64,000 nt of DNA from Subdoligranulum sp. (GTDB lineage: Bacteria > Bacillota > Clostridia > Oscillospirales > Ruminococcaceae), in contig SFIE01000001.1 in assembly GCA_004555405.1 (NCBI GenBank), positions 30,425 to 94,424 of the forward strand. Direction: 5' to 3'. Of the stretch, positions 31,666-40,645 are shown one piece after another (position 1 is the stretch's first letter; each line of letters starts with the position of its first letter). The notes below the pieces were generated by a model. It saw nothing but the letters and a program-made list of their open reading frames with translations, was not told the origin of the DNA and ran no database searches. A program made the translations under genes and the position numbers.

Positions 31666-32169
31666 ATGAATACCACCGTAAAAAAATCCACCAGAAAGCT
31701 TGTTCTTACCGCTATGTTCGCCTGCCTTGCCTTTGTGCTGAGCACCTGTGTTTATTTTCCGGCCATGGCTCCGTTTCAGCATTTTGTGGATGTGATCGCC
31801 GCCGTATTTCTGGGCCCCTGGTATGCCTGCGCCAGCGCCTTTTTGTGCGGTGTGATGCGCATGGCCAGCGGCCGCACCATTCAGGCTGTTACCGGCGCTG
31901 TGTTTGGCCCCATTCTGGGCGGCTTGATCTGGCGCAAAACCAAAAACATTTACCTTGTGTGGTTTGGTGAAGTGATCGGCACCGGTTTGTGCGGCGCTAT
32001 GGCCTCGTACCCGCTGATGAAGCTGTTCTACGGCTTGGATGTGACCAACCCGTTCTATTACATTCCGTTCTATACGCCCAGTGCTGCCGTGGGCGGCGCC
32101 ATGGGCATCATGGTGCTGGCCGTTCTCAAGCGCAGCGGCCTTCTGGACAAAATGCTGAAAGAGCTGTGA
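31666..32169 (+). CDS. thiW: ThiW, predicted energy-coupling-factor S component for a thiamine precursor
   Basis: A 167-residue membrane protein with about 5-6 helices, of the ECF S-component type. Conserved ThiW features are MFACLAFVLSTCVYFPAMAPFQHFVDVIAAVFLG-like helices 1-2 (residues 16-50), GVMRMASGRTIQAVTGAVFGPILGGL, and a C-terminal AVGGAMGIMVL helix. ThiW is the predicted transporter for the thiazole moiety of thiamine, consistent with thiM next door. The shared ECF energising module (ecfA/A'/T) is not in the window. The ATG follows AAAGGAG. It is the first gene after the two riboswitch-like elements. Confidence 0.9.
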   Translation: MNTTVKKSTRKLVLTAMFACLAFVLSTCVYFPAMAPFQHFVDVIAAVFLGPWYACASAFLCGVMRMASGRTIQAVTGAVFGPILGGLIWRKTKNIYLVWFGEVIGTGLCGAMASYPLMKLFYGLDVTNPFYYIPFYTPSAAVGGAMGIMVLAVLKRSGLLDKMLKEL

Positions 32170-32190
32170 TTCATTAAGGGGGCTGAAAGT

Positions 32191-33024
32191 ATGATCCTGG
32201 ATCTTTGCCGGCCGCTGGCACTGGTGCGCCGGAATGCGCCGCTGGTGCAGTGCATCACCAATTTTGTAACGGTAAACGACTGTGCCAATATTATTTTGGC
32301 TGCGGGCGGCTCGCCCTCGATGGCCCACGATGTGCGTGAGGCTGCCGAGGCCGCCGAGGGCGCAAACGCCGTTGTGTGCAACATGGGCGCGATCGAAGAT
32401 GTGCCCTCTATGGTTGCCGCCGGGCAGCGCGCCAATCAGCTGTACAAGCCCGTTGTGCTGGACCCTGTGGCTGCAGGCGGCACGGCTTTGCGGCGGGAAG
32501 GCTCTGCCGAATTGCTGGAAAAAGTGCATTTCACCGCCATTCGCGGCAATGCCTCGGAAATTCGCTATTTAGCCGGGCAGCAAACCACCGGCAGCGGCGT
32601 GGATGTGAGCGCGCTGGATGCCATTACCGAAGAAAACCTGCCCATGGCTGCCGCTATGGTGAAAGCGCTGGCAAAGAAGATCGGCGGCGTGATCGCGGTT
32701 TCGGGCGTGCTGGATCTGGTTTCGGACGGCGAAACCGTGGTGGTTCTGCGCAATGGCTGCGCCACCATGGCCCGCATTACCGGCAGCGGCTGTATGCTCA
32801 CCTCGCTGATCGGCGCTTTCTGCGGCGCTGACCCGGATGACCCTTTGGCTGCCGTTTGCTCGGCCATGGGCGTAATGGGCGTGTGCGGTGAGCTGGCCGA
32901 AAAGCGCCGCCTGCAAAACCACACCGGCAACGCCACTTTCCGCACCGATTTGATCGATGCCGTATTTAATTTGACCGAGCAGCAGCTCAGGGAGGGACTT
33001 CGCTATGAAATTTACCAGGGATGA
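32191..33024 (+). CDS. thiM: Hydroxyethylthiazole kinase
   Basis: A 277-residue ribokinase-fold enzyme phosphorylating 4-methyl-5-(2-hydroxyethyl)thiazole with ATP. Signatures are PLVQCITNFVTVNDCANIILAAGGSPSMA near residue 17-45 (shown in part: QCITNFVTVNDCAN), LDPVAAGGTALR near residue 90, IRGNASEI near residue 117, and the catalytic GSGCMLT near residue 199, whose Cys/Ser context is typical of ThiM. It salvages thiazole imported by ThiW and feeds ThiE, whose start overlaps its last 20 bases. Confidence 0.96.
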   Translation: MILDLCRPLALVRRNAPLVQCITNFVTVNDCANIILAAGGSPSMAHDVREAAEAAEGANAVVCNMGAIEDVPSMVAAGQRANQLYKPVVLDPVAAGGTALRREGSAELLEKVHFTAIRGNASEIRYLAGQQTTGSGVDVSALDAITEENLPMAAAMVKALAKKIGGVIAVSGVLDLVSDGETVVVLRNGCATMARITGSGCMLTSLIGAFCGADPDDPLAAVCSAMGVMGVCGELAEKRRLQNHTGNATFRTDLIDAVFNLTEQQLREGLRYEIYQG

Positions 33025-33664
33025 GATTCGCAGCGCCATGCTTTTGTATGCCGTCACAGACCGCAGCTGGCTGAAGCCCGGCGAAGCCCTGCCCGCCGTG
33101 TGCGAAAAGGTGCTGGAAAACGGCGCAACCTTTTTGCAGATCCGGGAAAAGGATCTGGATGCAGACTCGTTCGAGCAGGAGGCCCGGCAGTTGCAGGCCC
33201 TGTGCGCTGCCCACAAAGTGCCCTTTGTGGTCAATGACAGCGTGGAGATCGCACTGGACATGAACGCGGACGGCGTTCATGTGGGGCAGAGCGACATCAA
33301 GGGCCGCGACATTCGCGCCATGATCGGCCCCGATAAAATTCTGGGCATTTCGGCCGGCACTGTGGCCGAGGCCGTGGCTGCGGAAAAAGCCGGTGCCGAC
33401 TACATTGGCGTGGGCGCTGTGTTCGGCACCACCACCAAAAAGAACGCCCGCAATCTTTCTCTGGAGCAGCTGCAGGAGATCCAGCACTCGGTTCATATTC
33501 CCGTGGTAGCCATCGGCGGCATCAATGCTTCCAACATTGCCGAGCTTTCCGGCAGCGGAGTGGACGGTGTTGCCGTGGTATCGGCCATTTTCGCAGCCGA
33601 TGATCCCGGTGCCGCCACAGAACAGCTGCTGGATGCCGCCCGAAAGATGGTGCAGCATGGATAA
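33005..33664 (+). CDS. thiE: Thiamine-phosphate synthase
   Basis: A 219-residue TIM-barrel enzyme condensing HMP pyrophosphate with thiazole phosphate to thiamine monophosphate. Motifs are LLYAVTDR at residues 13-20, ATFLQIREKDLD near residue 41, VNDSVEIAL near residue 75, GVHVGQSD near residue 89, YIGVGAVFGTTTK near residue 137, and VVAIGGINASN near residue 167. All pyrophosphate and Mg ligands expected in these motifs are present. It overlaps thiM at its start and the HAD gene at its end, so the three are translationally coupled. HMP-PP must come from a ThiD encoded elsewhere. Confidence 0.96.
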   Translation: MKFTRDEIRSAMLLYAVTDRSWLKPGEALPAVCEKVLENGATFLQIREKDLDADSFEQEARQLQALCAAHKVPFVVNDSVEIALDMNADGVHVGQSDIKGRDIRAMIGPDKILGISAGTVAEAVAAEKAGADYIGVGAVFGTTTKKNARNLSLEQLQEIQHSVHIPVVAIGGINASNIAELSGSGVDGVAVVSAIFAADDPGAATEQLLDAARKMVQHG

Positions 33665-34292
33665 AAAATTTGCGATCTTTGATATGGACGGCACGCTGAT
33701 CGACTCGATGGTCTATTGGCAGCGCCTTGCCTCGGAATATCTTTTCAGCCGCGGCGTTACCCCGGCGCAGATCCCCGCCGACCTGCCTGAGCGCATCAAA
33801 ACCGTTACGGTCACGGGAGCCGCCGCCCTGTTTATTGAGCTGTTCGGCTTTTCCGGCACTCCTGAAAGTATTGCCGCCGAGATCAACGCCTTAATGGACG
33901 AGCACTATCGCCGCGACATTCCGCTGAAGCCCGGCATGAAAGAATACCTCACAGCACTTCGGCAAAACGGCACGGCGCTGTGCGTGGCCTCGGCCACCGC
34001 TGCCCCGCTGATGGAAGCCTGCCTTTCCCGCCTTGGTGTGCGGCAGGACTTTGCCTTTTTGCTTTCCTGCGAGGATGTGGGCAAGGGCAAGGACAGCCCC
34101 GAGATCTATTTGCAGGCTGCGCGCCGATTGGGCTGTGCCCCCTGCGATGCCGCCGTGTTTGAAGATGCAATTTTTGCCGCCAAAACGGCCAAGGCTGCGG
34201 GCTTTTATGTGGTGGGCGTGTACGACGATTCCGCCAAGGACCGCTGGAGCGAAATGAGCGCTTTGGCCGATGAAACGGTTTTACACTGGTAA
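33657..34292 (+). CDS. HAD-superfamily phosphatase of the thiamine operon
   Basis: A 211-residue HAD subfamily IA (beta-phosphoglucomutase-like) hydrolase. Motif I is FDMDGTLIDSM at residues 8-18, motif II the threonine/serine in CVASATAA near residue 108, motif III the lysine in GKGKDSPEIY near residue 146, and motif IV EDAIFAAKTAKAAG near residue 169. Overlap with thiE and the thiamine context suggest it dephosphorylates thiamine monophosphate, needed if TPP is made by a thiamine pyrophosphokinase (inference). A generic sugar phosphatase remains possible. ATG 33657 overlaps the thiE stop by 8 bases. Confidence 0.82.
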   Translation: MDKKFAIFDMDGTLIDSMVYWQRLASEYLFSRGVTPAQIPADLPERIKTVTVTGAAALFIELFGFSGTPESIAAEINALMDEHYRRDIPLKPGMKEYLTALRQNGTALCVASATAAPLMEACLSRLGVRQDFAFLLSCEDVGKGKDSPEIYLQAARRLGCAPCDAAVFEDAIFAAKTAKAAGFYVVGVYDDSAKDRWSEMSALADETVLHW

Positions 34293-34313
34293 ATATGAAA
34301 GAAGGTTTTTTCT

Positions 34314-34616
34314 ATGAGCGCAAGTATTGCCATTCAGGTTTTGCCCGAGGCCGAAAACGACCTCCAGCTTTGCCAGCGGGTGGACGCCGTGATTGATTAC
34401 ATCAAATCCACCGGCCTGCACTATGAGGTTGGCCCCTTTGAAACCACCATTGAGGGCGAAAGCTACGATCAGCTGATGGATATTGCCAAGGAATGTCAGC
34501 ATGTGGCCATTCGTGCCGGTGCTCCCAAGGTGTCGGCCTACATCAAAGTGGTTTACCGCCCCGAGGGCGAAATTTTAACCATTGACCAGAAGATCGGCAA
34601 GTATCGCCGCGATTGA
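34314..34616 (+). CDS. Thiamine-binding protein (YqgV/MTH1187 family)
   Basis: A 100-residue ferredoxin-like-fold protein of the MTH1187/YkoF-related thiamine-binding family (PF01910-like). Conserved features are an early SIAIQVLPEAEN strand, VIDYIKSTGLHYEVGPFETTIEGE (residues 26-49, in which GPFETTIEG is the signature), and a C-terminal AYIKVVYRPEGE. Such proteins bind thiamine or HMP in the cytoplasm and often accompany thiamine transport or salvage genes, as here. It is the last gene of the operon, followed by a strong terminator. Confidence 0.88.
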   Translation: MSASIAIQVLPEAENDLQLCQRVDAVIDYIKSTGLHYEVGPFETTIEGESYDQLMDIAKECQHVAIRAGAPKVSAYIKVVYRPEGEILTIDQKIGKYRRD

Positions 34617-34637
34617 TGCCGCTGGTTTATCACTTTT

Positions 34638-34675
34638 ACGCTGTGCAGGGCTTTTGCGCCTGCACAGCGTTTTTC
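34638..34675 (+). terminator. Terminator of the thiamine operon
   Basis: Perfect 12-bp stem ACGCTGTGCAGG/CCTGCACAGCGT, 9-base loop, then TTTTC. Confidence 0.92.
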
Positions 34676-34752
34676 TTTCTGTGCGCTCCCTATAATTTAA
34701 AGGCCGGGCTGCATTTTCACGGCCCTGTGGGCTATTCATAGCCCCGGTTTTG

Positions 34753-34761
34753 TGCTATACT
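34753..34761 (+). promoter_or_regulatory. Extended -10 promoter of polA
   Basis: TGTGCTATACT: TG-C-TATACT (34753-34761); -35 weak. It lies about 43 bases before the start. Confidence 0.5.
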
Positions 34762-34803
34762 ATGAATAAGTATTGCTACTATATAACAAAGCGAGGAACC
34801 TGC

Positions 34804-37350
34804 ATGAAATTACTGGTCTTAGACGGCAACAGTCTGGTGAACCGTGCCTTTTTCGGCATCAAAGTGCTCACCACCAAGGATGGCCGCTTTACCAACGCCA
34901 TTTACGGCTTTATGAATATTCTTTTGAACCTGCTCAAAGCGCACGAGCCCGATGAAGTGGCCATTGCGTGGGATCTGAAGGCCCCTACTTTCCGCCACAA
35001 AATGTACGATGGCTATAAAGCCACGCGCCACGGTATGCCGCCTGAGCTTGCCCAGCAGATGCCTGTGCTCAAGCAGCTTTTGGCCGATCTGGGCTTTGTG
35101 AGCGTAAGCTGCGAGGGTTGGGAGGCCGATGATATTCTGGGCACGCTGGCCGCCGCCTGCGCCGCCCGCAAGGACGATTGCCTGCTGGCCACGGGAGACC
35201 GGGACAGCCTGCAGCTGGCCAGCGAAACCACCACCATTCTGCTGGCCACCAACAAGGAAACCATTCCCATGGACCCCCAGGCCGTGCGCGAAAAATACGG
35301 CGTAGAGCCCCGCCAGCTGATCGAAGTGAAAAGCCTGATGGGCGATTCCAGCGATAATATCCCGGGTGTAGCCGGGATCGGCGAAAAAACCGCCCTGATG
35401 CTTGTGCAGAATTTCGGCACGCTGGACGGTGTGTATGCGCATATTGACGATCCGCGCATCAAGCCCGGCATGCGCGCCAAGCTGAATGCCCACAAGGCCG
35501 AGGCCGAGCTGAGCCGCACACTGGGCACCATTGTGTGCGAGGCCCCCATTGAAACCGCCCCCGGCAGCTATGCGCGCCAACCCGGTGACCCTGCCGCTGC
35601 GGCCAAATTGCTTTCCGAGCTGGAGATCCAAACCCTGATTCCCCGGCTGGGCCTTACCGAGGCCAAGGCCGCGCCCCGGCGCGAGCTGCCTGTACACGCG
35701 GCCGAGGCCATGCCCCTTTTGGCCGAGGGCGATTATTATGTTGCCATGCGCCCTGCCACCACCAAAAAAGAGGGCGTACACAATGTGATCGACACCCCCT
35801 CGTGCTGGTATGCCGTGCAGAACGAGCAGGTGTTTGCGCTGGAGGAAGCCCGCCTGACCACCCTGTTGGACGATGCCGCCGTGCGCCTGCACGCCTTTGA
35901 CTCGGCCCCGCTGTACGCCATGGCCTTTGCCGCAGGCGGCGAGGGAAAAAGCATTTGTGAGGACGGCAAGCTGGCCGCTTATCTTTTAAACCCCAGCGCA
36001 CGCGACTATCTGGTAAGCACTCTGGCCGATGCCTACGGCATTGAGGGCGAGTTTGCCTGCCCTGAATTTCCGGATGCCGGGCTGCTGATCCCGCTGATGC
36101 AGCGCATGAATGCCCAGGTGGACCAGCAGGGAATGCGAAAGCTGATGGACGAGATCGAGTTTCCCTTGGCGCAGGTGCTGGCGGATATGACCCACACCGG
36201 CGTGCTGGTGGACGAAGAAGGCATTCGCAGCTTTGGTGAAATGCTGCGCACCGAGCTGGAGGGCTGCCTTGACCGCATTTATGAGGCTGTGGGCTATGAA
36301 TTCAATCTGAACAGCCCCAAGCAGCTGGGGGAAGCCCTGTTTGACAAGCTGGGCCTGCCGCCCCGCAAAAAGACCCGCAGCGGCTATTCCACCGATGCCG
36401 AAACTCTGGAAAGCCTGCAGAATTACAGCCCTGTGGTAAGCGATATTCTGCAATACCGCCTGTACCAGAAGCTGAACAGCACCTATGTGGAGGGGCTTTT
36501 GAAGGTGATCGGCCCCGATGGGCGCATTCACAGCAACTTTTTGCAAACCGAGGCCCGCACAGGCCGCCTGAGCAGCACCGAGCCCAATTTGCAGAATATC
36601 CCCATTCGCACCGAGCTTGGCAGCCGTATGCGTGCCTTTTTTGTAGCGCCCGAGGGCTGCGAGCTGGTAGATGCCGACTACAGCCAGATCGAGCTGCGGC
36701 TGCTGGCCCACGCCAGCGGTGACGAGGCCATGCGTGAGGCATTTTTGCAGGGCCGCGACATCCACCGCAGCACTGCCGCCAAGATGTATCACATTCCGGA
36801 TGAAGAAGTCACCCCTGCACTGCGCAGCAGCGCCAAGGCCATCAACTTTGGCATTATGTACGGCAAGGGCGCTTTCAGCCTGAGCAGGGATCTGGGCATC
36901 AGCGTAAAAGAGGCCGACGCCTTTTTGAAAAATTATCTCGACACCTTCCCCGGGGTGGACGGCTATATGCGCTCTACCATTGCCGACGCCAAGGAAAAGG
37001 GCTATGTTTCCACGCTGTTTGGCCGCAGGCGCGCACTGCCCGAGCTGAGCAGCACCAATTTTCAGGTGCGCAGCGGCGGCGAACGCATGGCCCGCAACAC
37101 CCCCATTCAGGGCACGGCAGCGGACATTATCAAACTGGCTATGGTGCGCGTGTGGCGCCGCCTGCGGGCCGAAGGAATGCAGAGCCGCCTGATTTTGACC
37201 GTACACGACGAATTGATCGTAGAGGCCCCCGAGGCCGAGGCCGCCAGGGCTGCCGAGATCCTGCAGCATGAAATGGAGCACTGTGTAAGCTATTCGGTGC
37301 CCCTGAGCGTAGAAGCCAAGATCGGCCGCAACTGGCTGCAAGCGCACTAA
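34804..37350 (+). CDS. polA: DNA polymerase I
   Basis: An 848-residue repair and Okazaki-fragment polymerase. N-terminal 5'-3' exonuclease (LLVLDGNSLVNRAFFG at residues 3-18; SLMGDSSDNIPGVAGIGEKTA near residue 178). The middle region occupies the place of the 3'-5' exonuclease but lacks the DxE metal motif, so proofreading is probably absent, as in many Firmicutes. The polymerase domain has motif A DADYSQIELRLLAHASGD near residue 623, motif B RSSAKAINFGIMYGKGAF near residue 675, and motif C VHDELIVE at residue 800. Earlier starts have no site; ATG 34804 follows CGAGGA. tsaD follows after 20 bases. Confidence 0.97.
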   Translation: MKLLVLDGNSLVNRAFFGIKVLTTKDGRFTNAIYGFMNILLNLLKAHEPDEVAIAWDLKAPTFRHKMYDGYKATRHGMPPELAQQMPVLKQLLADLGFVSVSCEGWEADDILGTLAAACAARKDDCLLATGDRDSLQLASETTTILLATNKETIPMDPQAVREKYGVEPRQLIEVKSLMGDSSDNIPGVAGIGEKTALMLVQNFGTLDGVYAHIDDPRIKPGMRAKLNAHKAEAELSRTLGTIVCEAPIETAPGSYARQPGDPAAAAKLLSELEIQTLIPRLGLTEAKAAPRRELPVHAAEAMPLLAEGDYYVAMRPATTKKEGVHNVIDTPSCWYAVQNEQVFALEEARLTTLLDDAAVRLHAFDSAPLYAMAFAAGGEGKSICEDGKLAAYLLNPSARDYLVSTLADAYGIEGEFACPEFPDAGLLIPLMQRMNAQVDQQGMRKLMDEIEFPLAQVLADMTHTGVLVDEEGIRSFGEMLRTELEGCLDRIYEAVGYEFNLNSPKQLGEALFDKLGLPPRKKTRSGYSTDAETLESLQNYSPVVSDILQYRLYQKLNSTYVEGLLKVIGPDGRIHSNFLQTEARTGRLSSTEPNLQNIPIRTELGSRMRAFFVAPEGCELVDADYSQIELRLLAHASGDEAMREAFLQGRDIHRSTAAKMYHIPDEEVTPALRSSAKAINFGIMYGKGAFSLSRDLGISVKEADAFLKNYLDTFPGVDGYMRSTIADAKEKGYVSTLFGRRRALPELSSTNFQVRSGGERMARNTPIQGTAADIIKLAMVRVWRRLRAEGMQSRLILTVHDELIVEAPEAEAARAAEILQHEMEHCVSYSVPLSVEAKIGRNWLQAH

Positions 37351-37370
37351 CCCCTGAGGAGGAGCAAAAA

Positions 37371-38387
37371 ATGTTAGTTTTGGGAATTGAATCCACCTGC
37401 GATGAAACCGCCGCCAGCGTGGTGGAGGATGGGCGCATCCTGCGCAGCAATGTGATTGCCACCAGCGTGAAAGAGCAGGCTTTATACGGGGGCGTGGTGC
37501 CCGAGATCGCCAGCCGCCGCCACGCCGAATATATCAGCGCCACCGTGGAAAAGTCCTTGGCCGACGCCGGCATTACGGTGCAGGAGCTGGATGCCATTGC
37601 CGTCACCTTTGCGCCCGGCCTGATCGGCGCTGTATTGGTGGGCGTAAACTTTGCCAAGGGCCTTGCCTATTCTGCGGGCAAGCCGCTGGTGCCGGTGCAT
37701 CACCTGCGCGGGCACATTGCCGCCAACTATCTTACGCACCCCGAGTTAAAGCCCCCGTTTTTGTGTCTTGTAGCCAGCGGCGGGCACAGCCACATTGTGC
37801 AGGTGCAGGACTATACCCATTTTAAGGTGCTGGGCCGCACGGTGGACGATGCCGCCGGTGAGGCGTTTGACAAGGTGGCACGCACACTGGGCCTGCCCTA
37901 TCCCGGCGGCCCCAGCGTGAGCGAAGCTGCCAAAACCGGTGACCCCAAGGCCTACCGCCTGCCCGTGCCCAAGGTGGAGGGCAAATACAATGTCAGCTTT
38001 TCCGGCCTGAAAACCGCTGTGCTGAGCGCCGTAAACACCGCCAACATGAAGGGCGAAACCGTTCATGTGCCGGATATGGCCGCCAGCTTTCAGGAGCGCA
38101 TTGCGCAGATCCTGGCACAAAAGCTGCTGCTTGCCGCTGCCGACACCGGGGCCAGGCAGATCTGTTTGGCAGGCGGTGTGGCTGCCAACGGCCGCCTGCG
38201 CCAGCTGGTGAACGACGGCGCGCAAAAGCTGGGTGCCAAGGTGTATCTGCCGCAGCTGCGTTTTTGCGGCGACAACGGCGCCATGATCGCCAGCCAAGGC
38301 TACTACGAGTTTTTGAGCGGCAACACCGCCGGGCTGGAGCTGAACGGCCTGCCCACCCTGCCCATTGACTACAACTGTTCGGATTGA
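37371..38387 (+). CDS. tsaD: tRNA N6-adenosine threonylcarbamoyltransferase TsaD
   Basis: A 338-residue ASKHA-fold enzyme that transfers threonylcarbamoyl to A37 of ANN-decoding tRNAs, working with TsaB, TsaC and TsaE (not in this window). LGIESTCDETAASVV at residues 4-18, the metal-binding HHLRGH near residue 109, CLVASGGHSH near residue 131, and CLAGGVAANGRLR near residue 265 are all intact. ATG follows GAGGAG. It lies close behind polA and is likely co-transcribed. Confidence 0.97.
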   Translation: MLVLGIESTCDETAASVVEDGRILRSNVIATSVKEQALYGGVVPEIASRRHAEYISATVEKSLADAGITVQELDAIAVTFAPGLIGAVLVGVNFAKGLAYSAGKPLVPVHHLRGHIAANYLTHPELKPPFLCLVASGGHSHIVQVQDYTHFKVLGRTVDDAAGEAFDKVARTLGLPYPGGPSVSEAAKTGDPKAYRLPVPKVEGKYNVSFSGLKTAVLSAVNTANMKGETVHVPDMAASFQERIAQILAQKLLLAAADTGARQICLAGGVAANGRLRQLVNDGAQKLGAKVYLPQLRFCGDNGAMIASQGYYEFLSGNTAGLELNGLPTLPIDYNCSD

Positions 38388-38451
38388 TCCCACTCGCCCG
38401 CTGCCCCGCGCGGCAGCATCGTTTTTGTGAAAGGAGCTTTGAGTCCCCCCT

Positions 38452-39330
38452 ATGAACCATTCCATCAAGCTTAGAATGATCCATATTGCAATGCTTACCG
38501 TTGCAGGAATGATAAACGCCTTTGGCATTACGATTTTTCTCACCCCCGTAAAGCTGTACGACAGCGGCATTTCCGGCACTTCCATGCTGCTGGAACAAAT
38601 CACGCCCCCGTATCTGTCGCTTTCGCTGTTTCTGCTGGTTCTCAACGTTCCGCTGTTTCTGTTCGGCTTAAAAAAGCAGGGAAAAACCTTTACCGCCTAC
38701 GCCATTTACGCTGTGGCCATCTATTCTCTGTTTGCATGGCTGATCACTGATGTTCTTCCCATTGATGTGAGCATGGCATCGCCCCTGGCCGGCACCGATC
38801 TTTTGCTGTGCGCTTTGTTTGGCGGCGTGATCTCCGGCATTGGCAGCGGCCTTGCCATTCGCTGCGGCGGCGCAATGGACGGCATTGAGGTTATGGCCGT
38901 GATCTTTGCCAAGCGCCTTGGCGTTTCCGTTGGCACCTTTGTGATGGTGTACAACATTCTTTTGTACATTGTTTGCGGCATTGTGCTGCAAAGCTGGATC
39001 CTGCCGCTGTACTCCATTGTCACCTACACAGCCGCACTGAAAACCATCGACTTTATCGTGGAAGGCATTGACCGCGCCAAGTGCGCCATCATCGTTACCG
39101 AAAAGCCCGACGAGATCTGCAAGGCCCTGAGTGAAGCCTTCGGCAGCGGCACGACCAAGCTGAACGCCAAGGGCGGCTACTCCAACCGCAGCAAGGGCAT
39201 GGTGTATTTTATTGTGAACCGTTATCAGGTGATCCGCATGAAAAACATTGTGCAGAGCATCGATTCCACCGCCTATATCGCCATCAGCGAGGTGGCCGAT
39301 GTTTTCTCGGTCAATAATAACAGCAACTGA
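38452..39330 (+). CDS. YitT family membrane protein
   Basis: A 292-residue protein: five to six membrane helices in residues 1-190 (AGMINAFGITIFLTPVKLYDSGISG near the start is the conserved YitT entry loop; SGIGSGLAIRCGGAMDGIE near residue 128) and a C-terminal DUF2179 domain (AIIVTEKPDEICKALSEAFGSGTTKLNAKGGY region at residues 205-245). DUF2179 resembles small-ligand-binding domains; the function is unknown, with transport or signalling proposed. A GAAAGGAGC site precedes ATG 38452. It is monocistronic, ending in a near-perfect hairpin. Confidence 0.88.
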   Translation: MNHSIKLRMIHIAMLTVAGMINAFGITIFLTPVKLYDSGISGTSMLLEQITPPYLSLSLFLLVLNVPLFLFGLKKQGKTFTAYAIYAVAIYSLFAWLITDVLPIDVSMASPLAGTDLLLCALFGGVISGIGSGLAIRCGGAMDGIEVMAVIFAKRLGVSVGTFVMVYNILLYIVCGIVLQSWILPLYSIVTYTAALKTIDFIVEGIDRAKCAIIVTEKPDEICKALSEAFGSGTTKLNAKGGYSNRSKGMVYFIVNRYQVIRMKNIVQSIDSTAYIAISEVADVFSVNNNSN

Positions 39331-39353
39331 TTTTCCCTATCACAGAAAAGAAA

Positions 39354-39394
39354 AAATGCTATGCGTTCTGCCGGGCAGAATGCATAGCATTTCT
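39354..39394. terminator. Terminator between convergent yitT and aminotransferase genes
   Basis: A 39-base near-perfect hairpin: AAATGCTATGC, TTCTGCC, then GGCAGAA, GCATAGCATTT, with T/A runs on either side. Confidence 0.9.
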
Positions 39395-39422
39395 GTTTTA
39401 TGATAACTTCAAAGCCTTTGGC

Positions 39423-40610
39423 TTACTTTTGGTATGCCGCGGCCAGCTTTTCCAAAGCGGCAAGGCTGCGCTGCACCTTTTCGGTGTCGATGCAATAGGC
39501 CATGCGGAAATAGCCGGGCACGCCGAATCCATCGCCGGGCACCAGCAAAAGATCAAACTCCTTGGCCTTTTCGCAGAATGCCATGGAGTCGCTTTCCAGA
39601 CACTTGGGGAAGATATAAAAGGTTCCGCCGGGCTTCACCACCGTAAAGCCAAGCTCCACCAGCTTGTTATAAAGCAGGTTCATGTTGGTTTCATACACAG
39701 ACAGATCGCTGGTGCAGTCAATGCACTGCGCCACCGCCTGCTGGATCAGGCTAGGCGGGCAGTTGTGGCCTGTGCCGCGGCTGATCTGTGCCATCATATC
39801 CACCAGAATATCCGCCCCCTCGGCCTTGGGGTTTACGGCCACATAGCCAATGCGCTCGCCGGGCAGGCTCATGCTTTTGGAAAAGGAATAACAGGTGAGC
39901 GTGTTGTCGTAATACGCTGCCGGATAGGGATGCTCGGCCCCGGCATAGCGGATCTCACGGTAGGGCTCGTCACTGATCAAAAAGATCTCGTGCCCAAAGG
40001 CCGCGCTTTTGGCGCGCAGAATATCGCCCAGCCGCTGCATACTGGCGCAGGAATACGCCACGCCGCTGGGGTTGTTGGGCGTGTTGATCAGCACCGCAGC
40101 CACCGTTTCGTCCAGCATTTGCTCCAGCTTGTCAAAATTCGGCTGAAAGGTTTCGGTGTCGGCCGGCACGATCTCCAGCACGGCATCCAGCCCCGCCACA
40201 TAGGGGCCGTACTCGGAAAAATAGGGCGCAAAGGTAAGCACCTTCTGCCCCGGAGTTACCACCGCGCGCAGGGCGTGTGCCAGCGCACCGGCAGCGCCGG
40301 TGGTGGGAAAAATATGCTTTGCTTCATAGGCAAGGCCAAAACGCCGCGCACAGCTTTCGGCCACAGCCCGGCGAAAATCCGGGTCTCCCTGATTGGGGCA
40401 ATAGCCGTGCAGCGCCACAGGTTCTTTTTCGGCCAGCAGCTTTTGCATGGCCGCCGTAAACGCAGGCGGACAGGGCACGCTGGGATTGCCCAGACTGTAA
40501 TCGAACACATTTTCATAGCCGATCTCAGCGCCGCGCTTCTTGCCGTACATGAAAATTTGGCGGATCATGGATTCCTGTGAGAGCATTTTTTTGTAGCGTT
40601 CAGCAAGCAT
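39423..40610 (-). CDS. Pyridoxal-phosphate-dependent aminotransferase, class I/II
   Basis: A 395-residue fold-type I PLP enzyme. Features are FDYSLGNPSVP near residue 35, GAAGAL near residue 104 (PLP phosphate loop), the conserved INTPNNPSGV near residue 174, SDEPYREIRY near residue 210, and the Schiff-base lysine in SFSKSMSLPGERIG near residue 239, with a C-terminal FRMAYCID substrate-carboxylate arginine. The subgroup is usually annotated only as pyridoxal phosphate-dependent aminotransferase; specificity is unknown. A TTG in the CDF stop region (40649) is open, but ATG 40610 with GGAAAG is preferred. Second gene after the CDF exporter. Confidence 0.88.
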   Translation of the reverse strand: MLAERYKKMLSQESMIRQIFMYGKKRGAEIGYENVFDYSLGNPSVPCPPAFTAAMQKLLAEKEPVALHGYCPNQGDPDFRRAVAESCARRFGLAYEAKHIFPTTGAAGALAHALRAVVTPGQKVLTFAPYFSEYGPYVAGLDAVLEIVPADTETFQPNFDKLEQMLDETVAAVLINTPNNPSGVAYSCASMQRLGDILRAKSAAFGHEIFLISDEPYREIRYAGAEHPYPAAYYDNTLTCYSFSKSMSLPGERIGYVAVNPKAEGADILVDMMAQISRGTGHNCPPSLIQQAVAQCIDCTSDLSVYETNMNLLYNKLVELGFTVVKPGGTFYIFPKCLESDSMAFCEKAKEFDLLLVPGDGFGVPGYFRMAYCIDTEKVQRSLAALEKLAAAYQK

Positions 40611-40645
40611 TGTACTTTCCCTTTCCCTTTTCCTTCCCCGGCGGC

